64,000 nucleotides of DNA from Vibrio sp. 10N.286.49.B1 (GTDB taxonomy: Bacteria; Pseudomonadota; Gammaproteobacteria; Enterobacterales; Vibrionaceae), in contig NZ_MCUW01000027.1 of the NCBI RefSeq assembly GCF_002873335.1, positions 1 through 64,000 of the forward strand, written 5' to 3'. This document shows, piece after piece, positions 36,911-46,708 of the stretch (within the stretch, counting starts at the first letter, position 1; every line of letters starts with the position of its first letter). The notes under the pieces are model-generated. The model did no database searches, had not been told where the DNA came from, and was given only the letters and a program-made list of their open reading frames with translations. A program made the position numbers and the translations under genes.

Positions 36911-37399
36911 TTATCCACAGCACTTCTTGTGTTTTTTCTTGCTACCGCAAGGGCAAGGATCGTTTCTGCCGACTTTCGATGATTCAATCGTGATAGGGCG
37001 AGGTGGTAGGCTATCATCTAGCTCCCCATCGACGTAATACCACTGCTCGTTTTCAAACAGAAATCGTGAGCGTTCAGACAAGCAATGTTCAAATCCATTC
37101 TCTTCTAAATACGCTTTAAAAGTGACATAACCTTCATGCGAGTTTGCCCCATTTTCTGTACTTGTCACTTCTAACTTGGTCCATTTTCCATCAATTGAAT
37201 CGGCAATAGAGTTACGCTCTTCTTCGGCCTGGCAGCTTGGATGGTAAGTATCAACAACGAAATCGACATTCTTTGTGACGTGTGCGCAGAAACGTGCTCG
37301 CATTAATTGTTGTGGTGTTGCGGCAAGGGCTGGGTTGAGATGGATTGGTTGGCAACAAGCTGAAAACTCTAGCTGGCTGCCACAAAAGCAAAGTGACAT
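36911..37399 (-). CDS. ychJ: YchJ-family SEC-C motif protein
   Basis: A 162-residue YchJ/UPF0225 protein. It has an N-terminal [14 protein letters not shown] zinc motif, a central NTF2-like domain (residues 25-130), and a C-terminal SEC-C zinc motif, [17 protein letters not shown]. The SEC-C motif resembles the SecB-binding tail of SecA; the cellular role is unknown. Thirteen bases separate its start from the stop of the upstream EAL/HDOD gene, so they may be cotranscribed. A perfect DnaA-type box (TTATCCACA) overlaps its stop codon. Confidence 0.88.
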   Translation of the reverse strand: MSLCFCGSQLEFSACCQPIHLNPALAATPQQLMRARFCAHVTKNVDFVVDTYHPSCQAEEERNSIADSIDGKWTKLEVTSTENGANSHEGYVTFKAYLEENGFEHCLSERSRFLFENEQWYYVDGELDDSLPPRPITIESSKVGRNDPCPCGSKKKHKKCCG

Positions 37400-37411
37400 A
37401 GTGAACCTAAA

Positions 37412-38653
37412 TTAAGCGTGAGTGTGATAGTCAGATTCGATCGTGAGTAGATCTTCTGTCCATTTTATCGCATCGTCATAGTGCTTTGCTAGTCTCTCAT
37501 CATTAAGTTCAAGCTTATCGCGAAGTTGAATCACAGAAGACCAATCGGCAGCCTCGTAAGCTTTGACTAAACTCAATATATCCCCAAGCTTGCCTTTCTT
37601 AATCACCAATGCTGACTTTACTAGGTTATTGATTGGCATTTTATGCACAAGCTCTTCAAGCGGCTGATCAAACAATGAATCAAGTAATGAGAACATACCA
37701 GTAAGAAAGCCGAGACCATCTTCGATATTACTATTCATATCTTGCAAAATCAGTTCACAAAAGCGAGCTCGTTGGATCGATAAACTGTACAGAGAATCTG
37801 GTTTGTCGTCTTGCGTAGACGTGATTGCGACCAAGGAAATGAATTTACGTAAACGATCCTCACCGAGGTAAACCAGTGCTTGTTTAAACGATTTGATTTC
37901 TGCACGGATGAGATAAGAAGAGTTTACAAACGTTAGCAGCTTGTAGGATAAGGTGACATCGAGCGAGAATAAGCGTTCTAGTTCATCATAATTTATATTT
38001 GGGTTGGAGATTTCTTTACATAGCTGAACAACCGTTGGAAATGACGGTTTTATCTGTTTGCGACGAATAAGTTGCGGCTTACTAAAAAAGTACCCTTGAA
38101 ATTGGGTAAACCCTACCGATTTAGCCAGTTCAAATTCTTCATAAGTCTCAACTTTTTCTGCCAAGAAAATGATGTCGTGAGCATGTAGTTTGTTGATAAG
38201 CGCTTTGGCTTTATCAAGCGGATACTGACGAATATCGATCTTGATGATCGAGGTATACGGTAAGAACGGTAACCACTCCTTTTTAGGGATGAAATCATCT
38301 AAGGCAATAGTGTAACCCGCTTCCGCCATTTTTCGAACGGCAGACAACAGCTCCTTGGTCGGCTCGCAACTCTCGAGTATTTCGATGACTAAGTTATCTT
38401 TAGGAAATAGCGTAGGGACAAGGTTAACCAAACTCTGATAGGGAAAGTTAACGAAGCCAAGTTTATCGCCTATCGTACTGTAATGCGTGGCTAAAAAGTG
38501 CTCGGAAAGCAAACGATTTGTCGCGATATCGGGGTCAATATCAGGAAACGTATTATTCGGACCGTCCCTAAAAAGCAACTCATAACCAATGGTTTTTTGT
38601 TGATTATCTAGAATAGGTTGTCTAGCAATGTACGAGTATTTCAAATTTGGCAT
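37412..38653 (-). CDS. EAL-like/HDOD signalling protein
   Basis: A 413-residue protein of the YuxH type: an EAL-like domain (about 5-200) followed by an HDOD domain (about 205-400). The signature position reads YELLF rather than EALLR, and other metal ligands look altered, so c-di-GMP hydrolysis is doubtful. Members of this group act as regulators of motility and biofilm, for example CdgJ-like proteins in V. cholerae. It starts before ychJ on the same strand. A second role in controlling the nearby syp locus is only a guess. Confidence 0.82.
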   Translation of the reverse strand: MPNLKYSYIARQPILDNQQKTIGYELLFRDGPNNTFPDIDPDIATNRLLSEHFLATHYSTIGDKLGFVNFPYQSLVNLVPTLFPKDNLVIEILESCEPTKELLSAVRKMAEAGYTIALDDFIPKKEWLPFLPYTSIIKIDIRQYPLDKAKALINKLHAHDIIFLAEKVETYEEFELAKSVGFTQFQGYFFSKPQLIRRKQIKPSFPTVVQLCKEISNPNINYDELERLFSLDVTLSYKLLTFVNSSYLIRAEIKSFKQALVYLGEDRLRKFISLVAITSTQDDKPDSLYSLSIQRARFCELILQDMNSNIEDGLGFLTGMFSLLDSLFDQPLEELVHKMPINNLVKSALVIKKGKLGDILSLVKAYEAADWSSVIQLRDKLELNDERLAKHYDDAIKWTEDLLTIESDYHTHA

Positions 38654-38722
38654 CGTGATCTCATAAACGTATCAACTATCTTAACGTCTAATAAGTAACG
38701 TTGACCATCGATCTGTCGGATT

Positions 38723-39469
38723 TTATGTGGAATGGCTCATGCTTTTAACAAAATCTCGGATTTGCAGTTCCTGATTTCCAGGTGTGCAGACCAATACAGA
38801 GCCTTGTGTGTACCAATCACCAAGGACGATACGGGTGTATTCTTCGCCTTCGATATCAAATGTATGAATATTCGGACGGTGTGTGTGCCCATGAATCATG
38901 AGTTTGACATTCTCTGCTTGCATGACCACTTCAACTTCATGTTGTGTCACGTCCATAATATCAAGCGATTTTCCGATCTTTTCTTCTTTGATATCGCCTT
39001 GTATTTTATTAACAATACGACGTCTTGTAAAGAAAGGAAGTCGATTAAATAACCATTGAAGCCATGATTGGTTAACTTTTGCTCGATAGGCGAGGTATTT
39101 AACGTCATCGGTACAAAGGGTATCTCCGTGCATGACGACAGCGCGTTGCCCGTATAAGTCAATGACGGTTTGTTCATTCAACAAGGTGATGCCCGTGTCG
39201 CGACAGAATCTTTTTCCAAGTAAGAAGTCACGATTACCCTGTAAAAAATAGCATGGGATACCCGATGATGTCAGTGCTTTGAATTCGTCTCGAATCGTGT
39301 GAGCAAAGTCAGAGGGATCATCGTCTCCGATCCAAAATTCAAATAGGTCACCCAACACATAGAGTGCGTCAGCGTGAATCGCTTCGTTGCGCATGAACTG
39401 GATGAAGCATTCTGTCGTATCGGGGAGAGAAGGCGAGAGGTGCAGGTCAGATATGAATAAAGTCGTCAT
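38723..39469 (-). CDS. lpxH: UDP-2,3-diacylglucosamine diphosphatase LpxH
   Basis: A 248-residue calcineurin-like metallophosphoesterase that cleaves UDP-2,3-diacylglucosamine to lipid X and UMP in lipid A synthesis, at the inner-membrane surface. Metal-binding motifs are in order: DLHLS (residues 6-10), [13 protein letters not shown] (41-53), GNRD (near 79-82), HGDT (near 114-117), and GHTHRP (near 194-199). It follows ppiB with a 37-base gap containing a hairpin. No clear Shine-Dalgarno. Confidence 0.93.
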   Translation of the reverse strand: MTTLFISDLHLSPSLPDTTECFIQFMRNEAIHADALYVLGDLFEFWIGDDDPSDFAHTIRDEFKALTSSGIPCYFLQGNRDFLLGKRFCRDTGITLLNEQTVIDLYGQRAVVMHGDTLCTDDVKYLAYRAKVNQSWLQWLFNRLPFFTRRRIVNKIQGDIKEEKIGKSLDIMDVTQHEVEVVMQAENVKLMIHGHTHRPNIHTFDIEGEEYTRIVLGDWYTQGSVLVCTPGNQELQIRDFVKSMSHST

Positions 39470-39478
39470 AATATGAGG

Positions 39479-39499
39479 AAAAGGAGAGCCACGCTCTCC
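39479..39499 (-). terminator. Hairpin between ppiB and lpxH
   Basis: GGAGAGC (39483-39489) pairs with GCTCTCC (39493-39499), loop CAC. On the minus strand it is followed by TTTTCC. It may attenuate readthrough from ppiB into lpxH. Confidence 0.6.
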
Positions 39500-39506
39500 C
39501 TAACCA

Positions 39507-40001
39507 TTACTCGTGGATAGTTGTGCTAGTAATAAGCACTTCTTCTAGTGGTACATCTTGGTGCATACCCATAGAGCCAGTGCTAACGCCTTTGATTTTT
39601 TCTACGATATCTAAACCTTCAACTACTTCAGCAAACACGCAGTAACCCCAACCATCAAGACTTTCTGAGCGGAAATCTAGGAATTTGTTGTCGTTAACGT
39701 TAATGAAGAACTGAGAGCTAGCAGAATGTGGTTCCATTGTACGAGCCATTGCTAGTGTGCCAACTTTGTTGCTCAGGCCATTGTTTGCTTCGTTTTTGAT
39801 CGTTGCACGTGTTGTTTTTTCTTTTAAGCCAGACGTCATGCCGCCGCCTTGAATCATGAAACCATCGATAACACGGTGGAACAAAGTGTTGTCGTAAAAA
39901 CCATCACGGCAGTACTGTAGGAAGTTTGCACTTGTTTCTGGTGCTTTCTCTTCGTTTAATTGAACCTTGATGTCGCCGAAATTAGTATGAAGGGTGATCA
40001 T
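39507..40001 (-). CDS. ppiB: Cytoplasmic peptidyl-prolyl isomerase PpiB
   Basis: A 164-residue cyclophilin without signal peptide, catalysing cis-trans isomerisation of X-Pro bonds in the cytoplasm. The active-site block [14 protein letters not shown] (residues 41-54) has the catalytic Arg and Phe; [17 protein letters not shown] (85-101) completes the groove. Length matches E. coli PpiB (164). It is divergent from cysS across 241 bp, the common arrangement in gammaproteobacteria. Confidence 0.95.
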   Translation of the reverse strand: MITLHTNFGDIKVQLNEEKAPETSANFLQYCRDGFYDNTLFHRVIDGFMIQGGGMTSGLKEKTTRATIKNEANNGLSNKVGTLAMARTMEPHSASSQFFINVNDNKFLDFRSESLDGWGYCVFAEVVEGLDIVEKIKGVSTGSMGMHQDVPLEEVLITSTTIHE

Positions 40002-40242
40002 GATGAATACCTATTTAACGTGTTTTTATGTTGAACCACCGATTCTAGCTTAAGTGACAAGACAAGCAAACGGTCAAATTCGCAGAATATCTAATTGGTG
40101 CGTGGTTTTTACACGATATTGGAAAGATCAACGGTAAAGTACCGGAGTAATTGTGAGTTTTCTTTGTTTAAGCGCTCCATTATGTCGGCGATTATGGTTA
40201 TAATCTCACATAACTTTACACGTAATTATCCAGATAGAGATC

Positions 40243-41625
40243 ATGCTAAAAATATACAATACGCTGACGAGACAAAAAGAGGAATTCAAACCTATCCATG
40301 CTGGCAAAGTAGGTATGTATGTGTGTGGGGTCACCATTTACGATCTCTGTCATATTGGCCATGGCCGCACCTTTGTATCTTTTGATGTGGTTTCTCGCTA
40401 CCTTCGCTATGTAGGTTATGACCTGACGTTCGTTCGCAACATTACTGATATCGATGACAAAATTATTAAGCGTGCGAATGAAAACGGTGAGACGTGTGAC
40501 TCGCTCACTGAACGATTGATAGGCGAAATGCACGCTGATTTCGATGCGCTGAATATGAAACGCCCAGATGTCGAGCCTCGTGCGACGCAATTTATTACTG
40601 AAATCATTGCACTTGTAGAACGCCTCATTGAGCGTGGTTTTGCTTATGTGGCAACGAATGGCGATGTGATGTTTGAGGTGAGTAAATTTGAGGATTATGG
40701 TCGTTTGTCTAAACAAGATCTCGACCAGCTTCAAGCAGGCGCTCGTGTTGATATTGAAACGGCAAAGCGCAGCCCACTTGATTTTGTATTATGGAAAATG
40801 TCGAAGCCTGGCGAGCCAACATGGGAATCACCTTGGGGGCCGGGTCGTCCAGGTTGGCATATCGAGTGTTCAGCAATGAACTCATCGATTCTTGGTGACC
40901 ATTTTGATATTCATGGCGGCGGTTCGGACCTACAGTTCCCGCATCATGAGAATGAAATTGCTCAGTCTTGCTGCGCACATGATACGCCTTATGTAAACAC
41001 ATGGATGCACAGCGGCATGGTCATGATTGATAAAGAAAAAATGTCTAAGTCATTGGGCAACTTTTTTACCATTCGTGACGTATTATCTCATTATGATGCT
41101 GAAACGGTGCGCTACTTCTTAATGTCTGGTCATTATCGCAGCCAGCTGAATTACAGTGAAGACAACCTGAATATGGCGAAGTCAGCGCTAGAGCGTTTGT
41201 ATACTTCACTGCGTGGGTTAGATATCCAAGCTGAACCGACGGGTGGCGAGGAGTATGTAACTCGCTTCTCAACGGCAATGAATGATGACTTTAATACGCC
41301 AGAAGCTTATTCCGTTTTATTTGATATGGCTCGTGAGATTAATCGCCTTAAAACGGTTGAGTTAGCTCAAGCAAGTCAATTAGGTGCAGTGATGCGCGAA
41401 CTTGCTGATGTTATTGGTATTTTACATCAAGATCCTGATGCATTCCTTAAAGGTGACGCAGGCAACAATGATGAAGTAGCCGAAATTGAAGCACTAATTA
41501 AACTTCGTAATGACTCTCGCGCGTCAAAAGATTGGGCAAATGCTGATTTAGCTAGAACGAAATTGACTGAAATGGGCATCGTTCTTGAAGACAGTTCAGA
41601 AGGCACAACGTGGCGCCGTAAATAG
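40243..41625 (+). CDS. cysS: Cysteinyl-tRNA synthetase
   Basis: A 460-residue class I aminoacyl-tRNA synthetase that charges tRNA-Cys. The HIGH motif occurs as CHIGHGRTF (residues 36-44) and KMSKSLGN near 266-273. The zinc site includes C28 in YVCGVTIYD and Cys and His further on. The C-terminal anticodon-binding DALR-like region is complete. Length fits the E. coli enzyme (461). Confidence 0.97.
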   Translation: MLKIYNTLTRQKEEFKPIHAGKVGMYVCGVTIYDLCHIGHGRTFVSFDVVSRYLRYVGYDLTFVRNITDIDDKIIKRANENGETCDSLTERLIGEMHADFDALNMKRPDVEPRATQFITEIIALVERLIERGFAYVATNGDVMFEVSKFEDYGRLSKQDLDQLQAGARVDIETAKRSPLDFVLWKMSKPGEPTWESPWGPGRPGWHIECSAMNSSILGDHFDIHGGGSDLQFPHHENEIAQSCCAHDTPYVNTWMHSGMVMIDKEKMSKSLGNFFTIRDVLSHYDAETVRYFLMSGHYRSQLNYSEDNLNMAKSALERLYTSLRGLDIQAEPTGGEEYVTRFSTAMNDDFNTPEAYSVLFDMAREINRLKTVELAQASQLGAVMRELADVIGILHQDPDAFLKGDAGNNDEVAEIEALIKLRNDSRASKDWANADLARTKLTEMGIVLEDSSEGTTWRRK

Positions 41626-41708
41626 CGTAAGCGTTTTCCTTTTATAAGAATAATCTCAGCCCTTGCTTGCAAGGGTTTATTTTTAAGTTTTAGCTTTGGT
41701 GTAATGTT

Positions 41709-42287
41709 TTGGCTCAAATGTATTTTTATTACTCTGCAATGAATGCGGGTAAATCGACCACACTGCTTCAGTCGTCATTTAATTATCAAGAGCGAGGTAT
41801 GAACCCGCTTATCTATACGGCAGCGCTTGATGACCGTTATGGTACTGGTAAGGTGAGTTCGAGAATTGGTTTGCAATCGGATGCACAGTTATTTAAACCA
41901 GACACTGACCTTTATACTGCTATCTCTGAGCTTCATAACGAGGCGACTCGACACTGTATCTTGGTCGATGAATGCCAGTTCTTATCCAAAGAACAAGTGT
42001 ACCAGCTGACAGAAGTGGTTGATAAACTTCATATCCCAGTACTGTGTTACGGTCTACGCACCGATTTTTTAGGTGAGTTGTTTGAAGGAAGCCGACAGCT
42101 ATTAGCATGGGCCGATAAACTGGTTGAGCTCAAAACGATTTGTCATTGTGGCCGCAAGGCGAATATGGTTATCCGTACCGATGAGCATGGTGTGGCGATT
42201 GCACAAGGTGACCAAGTGTCGATCGGGGGAAATGATAAGTATGTTTCCGTTTGCCGCCAACACTATAAAAGCGCCCTAGGTAAGTAA
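41709..42287 (+). CDS. tdk: Thymidine kinase
   Basis: A 192-residue type II thymidine kinase (thymidine + ATP to dTMP). P-loop [11 protein letters not shown] (residues 9-19), the catalytic DE in LVDECQF (about 86-92), and a zinc-binding lobe with CHCGRKA and a later Cys-x-x-His. The reading frame begins with TTG at 41709 (MAQMYFYY, the usual Vibrio N-terminus); an ATG three codons later is the alternative. No strong Shine-Dalgarno. Confidence 0.95.
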   Translation: MAQMYFYYSAMNAGKSTTLLQSSFNYQERGMNPLIYTAALDDRYGTGKVSSRIGLQSDAQLFKPDTDLYTAISELHNEATRHCILVDECQFLSKEQVYQLTEVVDKLHIPVLCYGLRTDFLGELFEGSRQLLAWADKLVELKTICHCGRKANMVIRTDEHGVAIAQGDQVSIGGNDKYVSVCRQHYKSALGK

Positions 42288-42320
42288 TAAGAGTTACGGA
42301 CCCTACGCGGAGTCAGGCAC

Positions 42321-42351
42321 AAAAAAAGGAAGCGAGTCGCTTCCTTTTTTT
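42321..42351 (+). terminator. Bidirectional terminator between tdk and the epimerase gene
   Basis: A7GGAAGCGA pairs perfectly with TCGCTTCCT7 around a single G. The A-run and T-run make it work for both convergent genes. Confidence 0.92.
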
Positions 42352-42375
42352 ATCTGGCGCTATTAGGTTGATTTA

Positions 42376-43233
42376 TTACTCAGTCATATCGATGTCGAGT
42401 GCATCGAGCGTATGTTGGTATTTAAATGTGAAACCAAAAGCCTGTAGTTTACCGCTTGATATGGCCTTGTCTGGGGTAGAGTTTACCGCGTTTAGTGACG
42501 AGTCTACCCCTGCCGCTTTCAATGCAGAGCGATAAAAAGTGGCTTTATCACAGGTGTCTGGCGTCGTCACATTGAGCACTTCGTTTTTGATTTCTTTTAA
42601 TACAAAGCTGACTGCAGCAATGGCATCATGAAGATGGAGCATATTTGCAGGCGCTCTATCACTGACCGATTTAATCTTAAGCGCAAAGCGAGAAGGATGC
42701 CGATTGGGACCAAAAAGTCCACTGCAGCGCACGATCGCGTAATCAAGCTGAGAACGAACAACATGCTCTTCTGCGGTAAGCATAACAACGGATTTATCAC
42801 TAAAGTCAGCTTGTGTTTGGCTTAATGATAAGCTTGCCATCTCTTCGGTCATCAATGTTGGCCGGTCGGGATAGACGGAGGTTGAGCTAATCATAATGAC
42901 TTTGCGGACATTAGCTTGTTTCGCGAGGTCGACCAGTCGAGCCCATTGTGTCGCGTACATTGTGCCACGACCTTGTCGAAATCCTGGTGGAAAACAACCG
43001 ATGATAGTGGTGATTTTTTTCTGCTGTAACGCCTTAACGAATGTGTTTTGATTGTCATCGTTAATAGCGGTGAGATTACACTGCAAAGCATCGATCCCAT
43101 CACCTTCTAGTGCCGCAACACCTTGTTCTGATGTCTTAGTCGCCGTTACGTTGTAGCCTTGGTTCATTAAGTGCTCAGCGAGTGGGCGGCCTAGCCAGCC
43201 TGCGCCGACGATTAATACAGAAGAATCTTGCAT
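42376..43233 (-). CDS. SDR-family NAD(P)-binding protein (YeeZ-like)
   Basis: A 285-residue short-chain dehydrogenase-like protein. The Rossmann start VLIVGAGWLGRPLAEHL has the GxGxxG motif; SSTSVYPD near residues 116-123 supplies the Tyr position of extended SDRs, but the following Lys is not in the normal spot. This fits the YeeZ group, whose substrate is unknown. It follows the LysR gene by one base, so they form an operon. Confidence 0.75.
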   Translation of the reverse strand: MQDSSVLIVGAGWLGRPLAEHLMNQGYNVTATKTSEQGVAALEGDGIDALQCNLTAINDDNQNTFVKALQQKKITTIIGCFPPGFRQGRGTMYATQWARLVDLAKQANVRKVIMISSTSVYPDRPTLMTEEMASLSLSQTQADFSDKSVVMLTAEEHVVRSQLDYAIVRCSGLFGPNRHPSRFALKIKSVSDRAPANMLHLHDAIAAVSFVLKEIKNEVLNVTTPDTCDKATFYRSALKAAGVDSSLNAVNSTPDKAISSGKLQAFGFTFKYQHTLDALDIDMTE

Positions 43234-43234
43234 G

Positions 43235-44119
43235 CTACGAGTCCTTAAACAAATGCCTAGTTAGCTCACGAAGTCGCTTATGAGCGGCATCGTTACTTTT
43301 GCTTGAATGCTGAATAATGTCGATATTGACGACAGCGGAAAGTTTTTCAAATGCTAAGGGCACAGTAACCAATTGCCCTTGTCTCAATGCTTCTTTTGCC
43401 AGATAGCTAGGAGCAAATGTCCAACCACAACCCGCGATGCACCAATCTATAATCATACTATAGCTATCAGAGTGCCACACATCGGGGCTGAGAACTTGAT
43501 GGAAGCTGCTCGCTTGGGAATTGCGCGCGCTGATGACAAGCTGCCTATGCAAACTTAACATTTCGATATGGGGAGAGCGTGTCTGTGCGAGCGGGTGTTT
43601 TGAAGAAACATAAATATCAAAGGCGATTGTGCACACATGTTCAAAATCGAGGGAGAAAGGAATGAGGTGTTCGCCGTAAAGCAATCCAGATGTCGCTCGA
43701 CCAGACTGTACCATATCAATAATATCGACACTGGAAGCGAGCAAGCATTCAACCTTTAGAGTAGGAAATTCTGTATCTAGAGTTTGCAAAATAGGGGTGA
43801 TTTGTTCAAGAGGAATACCTTCGTCAACGGCTAAAACTATGGGGTGAACCTTAGTTTGTGCTAGATTGGCGACTTGTTCACTGAGCCTATTGTGTTGAAC
43901 CATCACAGCCTTGGCGTACGGGAGTAACGTGTGACCAGCCTCAGTTAATACAGGGTATCGGCCTCTCCGATCGAATACACTCACACCACAATCTATCTCT
44001 AGATTTCCAATATTTTGACTAATGGCAGATTGAACCTTTCCAAGTTGCCTTGCTGCAGCTGAAAATGAGCCTGTTTCTACCGTCGTAATAAATGCTTCAA
44101 TTTGCTCGATACTTAACAT
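43235..44119 (-). CDS. LysR-family transcriptional regulator
   Basis: A 294-residue LysR-type regulator. The N-terminal winged helix reads IEAFITTVETGSFSAAARQLGKVQSAISQNIGNLE (split across residues 6-40), followed by the effector-binding domain. It is divergent from a PACE efflux gene, 89 bases away, the same arrangement as AceR-AceI in Acinetobacter. Control of that gene by this regulator is likely but inferred. Confidence 0.87.
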   Translation of the reverse strand: MLSIEQIEAFITTVETGSFSAAARQLGKVQSAISQNIGNLEIDCGVSVFDRRGRYPVLTEAGHTLLPYAKAVMVQHNRLSEQVANLAQTKVHPIVLAVDEGIPLEQITPILQTLDTEFPTLKVECLLASSVDIIDMVQSGRATSGLLYGEHLIPFSLDFEHVCTIAFDIYVSSKHPLAQTRSPHIEMLSLHRQLVISARNSQASSFHQVLSPDVWHSDSYSMIIDWCIAGCGWTFAPSYLAKEALRQGQLVTVPLAFEKLSAVVNIDIIQHSSKSNDAAHKRLRELTRHLFKDS

Positions 44120-44208
44120 ATCAGTAATCCTGATGTTACCTAACTTTCACTAGTCATAAGCATAGACCATAATCGTTACCATGTTGAATGTGAGTTATGG
44201 TTATCTAT

Positions 44209-44625
44209 ATGAATAATAAAGAAAGAGTATTCCACGCTATCATATTTGAAGTATTGGCGTTAGCTATCATTATACCTGTGGTTTCTTGGGTTTCCGGGAC
44301 AAGGTCTGGGTCGTTGGTCATTGTTGGGGTTGGAATGAGCGTATTCACGGTGATCTGGAATTATTTCTACAATATTGTGTTTGATAAATACATGGGGGAG
44401 AATCGCGAAACTCGCACTATGAGCGTCAGGGTCATGCATGCGTTGGGCTTTGAGGCTGGGCTTATAGGATTTACTATTCCAGTTATCGCATGGTTCTTGC
44501 AGGTTTCGTTATTCGCGGCATTGTTGATCGAGGCTGGGTTTCTTGTTTTCTTCTTCTTTTATACAACGCTATTCAACTGGGCATATGACAAATGGCAACC
44601 TTATCAACGTCTATTTATGTGTTGA
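44209..44625 (+). CDS. PACE-family efflux pump (AceI-like)
   Basis: A 138-residue protein with two bacterial transmembrane pair repeats, four helices in all. RVFHAIIFEVLAL in helix 1 holds the conserved Glu needed by AceI; the second repeat begins RVMHALGFEAGL. PACE pumps export biocides such as chlorhexidine, and short-chain diamines in some cases. The start may be at 44209 or the ATG four codons upstream (44197); neither has a strong ribosome-binding site. Confidence 0.85.
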   Translation: MNNKERVFHAIIFEVLALAIIIPVVSWVSGTRSGSLVIVGVGMSVFTVIWNYFYNIVFDKYMGENRETRTMSVRVMHALGFEAGLIGFTIPVIAWFLQVSLFAALLIEAGFLVFFFFYTTLFNWAYDKWQPYQRLFMC

Positions 44626-44736
44626 TGAACTCGCTGGCTGTGGCGCTATAAAGACGGAAAAAGCGAAGTTGTGGAAACGGATAGGGGATATCACATAGAC
44701 GGCTTCAAACGGTCGCCTATGTGTTATCGAGGTGTT

Positions 44737-44976
44737 TTACAGTCGAGCGTTTAGTACGCGTAGCACTTTGTCGGCATGCTCTGCGACTTCAATGCCTTCA
44801 CCTGTTAAGTATCCACCATCTGGCATAGTACACAAACCTTTCGCATAGAGCGCTTGAACCGCTTTTTGTGTCTCTTCGTTGGCGTCGGTATGAACTTTGA
44901 TTCCTGTGGCTGAACTGCTTAGGTCAAATTGCAGGAGCAAGTTAAGTTCGGCAAGGTGTTCTAACGTTAATTTCAT
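44737..44976 (-). CDS. TIGR02647 family small protein
   Basis: A 79-residue protein I recognise as the TIGR02647 family of gammaproteobacteria, function unknown. It opens with LTLEHLAELNLLLQFDL and ends with GGYLTGEGIEVAEHADKVLRVLNA, a winged-helix-like layout. It stands alone; the 263 bp upstream hold only its promoter and that of the next gene. Confidence 0.7.
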   Translation of the reverse strand: MKLTLEHLAELNLLLQFDLSSSATGIKVHTDANEETQKAVQALYAKGLCTMPDGGYLTGEGIEVAEHADKVLRVLNARL

Positions 44977-45239
44977 AGAGGTGCCTTTTCATTTAGATTG
45001 TTCGATCAACATAGTGCGATTTGAGTTCATTGACAATCATATAGTGAATAATTTGTTAGCTAACCCCGTGTTCTCAGAGAGAAGGGTGAATATTTTATGC
45101 TAAGTGGATGAATTGTAATCAGTTGGAACACTAAGTCATGTCTTTTATCGTGAACTTTGAATATAGTTCATGGTCCATTATATTGTTGTGCCTTTACTTC
45201 ACTTAGATTGATAAGCAGTCTGAGTCTACGGGAGAAAAA

Positions 45240-46430
45240 ATGTCTACACGCAAAGCGATAGTAGTACTGACGTGTGTTTTGGGCATTGCTTCTTGTGCTT
45301 CAACGCCTACCGCGGTTGATCGAGACCCAAACCTTAGCGCTGAGCAAATTCAGACAGCGCAAAAACAAGAATATAACGAAATTTTGGCGACTCATTCATT
45401 GTGGACTAAACGTTTAGAAGACGCAGAGTCACTGCGAATTTATGCGCCCGAAAATTACCGCGATATGATGTCTTCTTGGAAAGATGCTCATGAGCTTTTT
45501 ATCGAAATGAGAAAAAACCCAGCGCAAGTAGATGTTAAGCACTCTGTGTTTTCCAGTGAAACTTACGCGATTGCATTTCGAGATAGAATGAATACCGTCG
45601 AATACAATTTTACCGCTATCCAGCGTCTAAAAAAACAAGCCGACGAACTGCTTGCCCCGGCAATGACTCAGATGGCCTACCTGAGAAAGCTTGATGCCGC
45701 AAAATACTTTAGACATGCAAATACAACAGTTACGCGAGAATACGAACAATTGTTTCAGTATCTAGTGGTGTCGGAGGTGGATCGAGCTGAAAATTACCAA
45801 GCGATTTTCCTTGAAAAAGCAACGGCGTTAGAAGTTCGTGTTATTGATGCTATGTATGTAGACCCGCTTGCGAGTAAGTTATCTAATCTTTCAAGTGCGC
45901 GCTACAATATATTGGCGCCAATCAGCTTTAGTTATGTCGATCAAGGTATCATCGAGCTAAGAAAATTTGTTAGTCAATCACCTCGAGATTTTGAAACTAT
46001 CGAACGCGATGTTGATAGCATTAATTTTCAATTTCGCCGATTAGAAGTCGTTGTAACAGAAGTAACAAAGCTGAATGATGTAGAAAAATCTAATTTTGAG
46101 CCACTGGTTCTTGCTGCTGAGTCGCGACTACATAAAATTTCCACTGTAGCCAAAGGGAATGATTATCGAGATCAAGATCTTACCACGCAATCTGAGCGAA
46201 TTGCTCATGATGTGGAGATGTTGAATAAAGCAGAACAGTCTTCTGCCTTGCGTAAAGAAAATGCGCAGTTGAGACAAGAAATCGCACTGCTTGAATTACA
46301 AAATAGTAGTGACCAAGGTAATACTGAACAAGTGGTAACAGAAGTGATGGACAAAGCCGCTTACAATCGACTTGAGATAGAAAACCTAAAGAAGTTGGTG
46401 AGTGCGTTGCAAGAAAAAACGACGGACTAA
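45240..46430 (+). CDS. Coiled-coil lipoprotein of unknown function
   Basis: A 396-residue protein with a lipoprotein signal: VLTCVLGIASCAS, modified Cys at about residue 19. The mature part is almost entirely helical with heptad repeats, strongest near the C-terminus (ALRKENAQLRQEIALLELQ, about residues 338-356). No enzymatic motif was seen. A structural or envelope-spacing role is plausible. The ATG follows GGGAG by six bases. A strong terminator ends the gene, so it is monocistronic. Confidence 0.75.
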   Translation: MSTRKAIVVLTCVLGIASCASTPTAVDRDPNLSAEQIQTAQKQEYNEILATHSLWTKRLEDAESLRIYAPENYRDMMSSWKDAHELFIEMRKNPAQVDVKHSVFSSETYAIAFRDRMNTVEYNFTAIQRLKKQADELLAPAMTQMAYLRKLDAAKYFRHANTTVTREYEQLFQYLVVSEVDRAENYQAIFLEKATALEVRVIDAMYVDPLASKLSNLSSARYNILAPISFSYVDQGIIELRKFVSQSPRDFETIERDVDSINFQFRRLEVVVTEVTKLNDVEKSNFEPLVLAAESRLHKISTVAKGNDYRDQDLTTQSERIAHDVEMLNKAEQSSALRKENAQLRQEIALLELQNSSDQGNTEQVVTEVMDKAAYNRLEIENLKKLVSALQEKTTD

Positions 46431-46475
46431 GGAGTCAACTCCTGCCTATTTAACTACGGCAAAAAACATTAATAA

Positions 46476-46518
46476 AAAACCTAAAAAGCACTGCCTAAAG
46501 CGGTGTTTTTTAGGTTTT
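46476..46518 (+). terminator. Terminator after the lipoprotein gene
   Basis: AAAACCTAAAAAGCACTG pairs with CGGTGTTTTTTAGGTTTT (46501-46518), loop CCTAAAG. A long stem with T-rich 3' arm. Confidence 0.8.
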
Positions 46519-46708
46519 CTAAGGATGAAAAATAAGGCTGCAAAAATACATACCTATATATTACTTATTGTTTTCTTATGACTATTTTCCATAGTGATGG
46601 CGTGATGTGTGTTTTATATTGATTAGCGCTGAAAATGTCACTTGCCATATCAATTGATTGGGCGCATTATCCGCCACCATCAAATTGTAACTAAATATGT
46701 GCTTAAAA

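Noticed and set aside
45070..45084. TTCTCAGAGAGAAG, resembling a SypG half-site
   Set aside because: The symmetry centre differs and no sigma-54 promoter follows; most likely chance.
46600..46708. FNR box upstream of focA
   Set aside because: TTGCCATATCAA is too short for TTGAT-N4-ATCAA; no other good match was seen.
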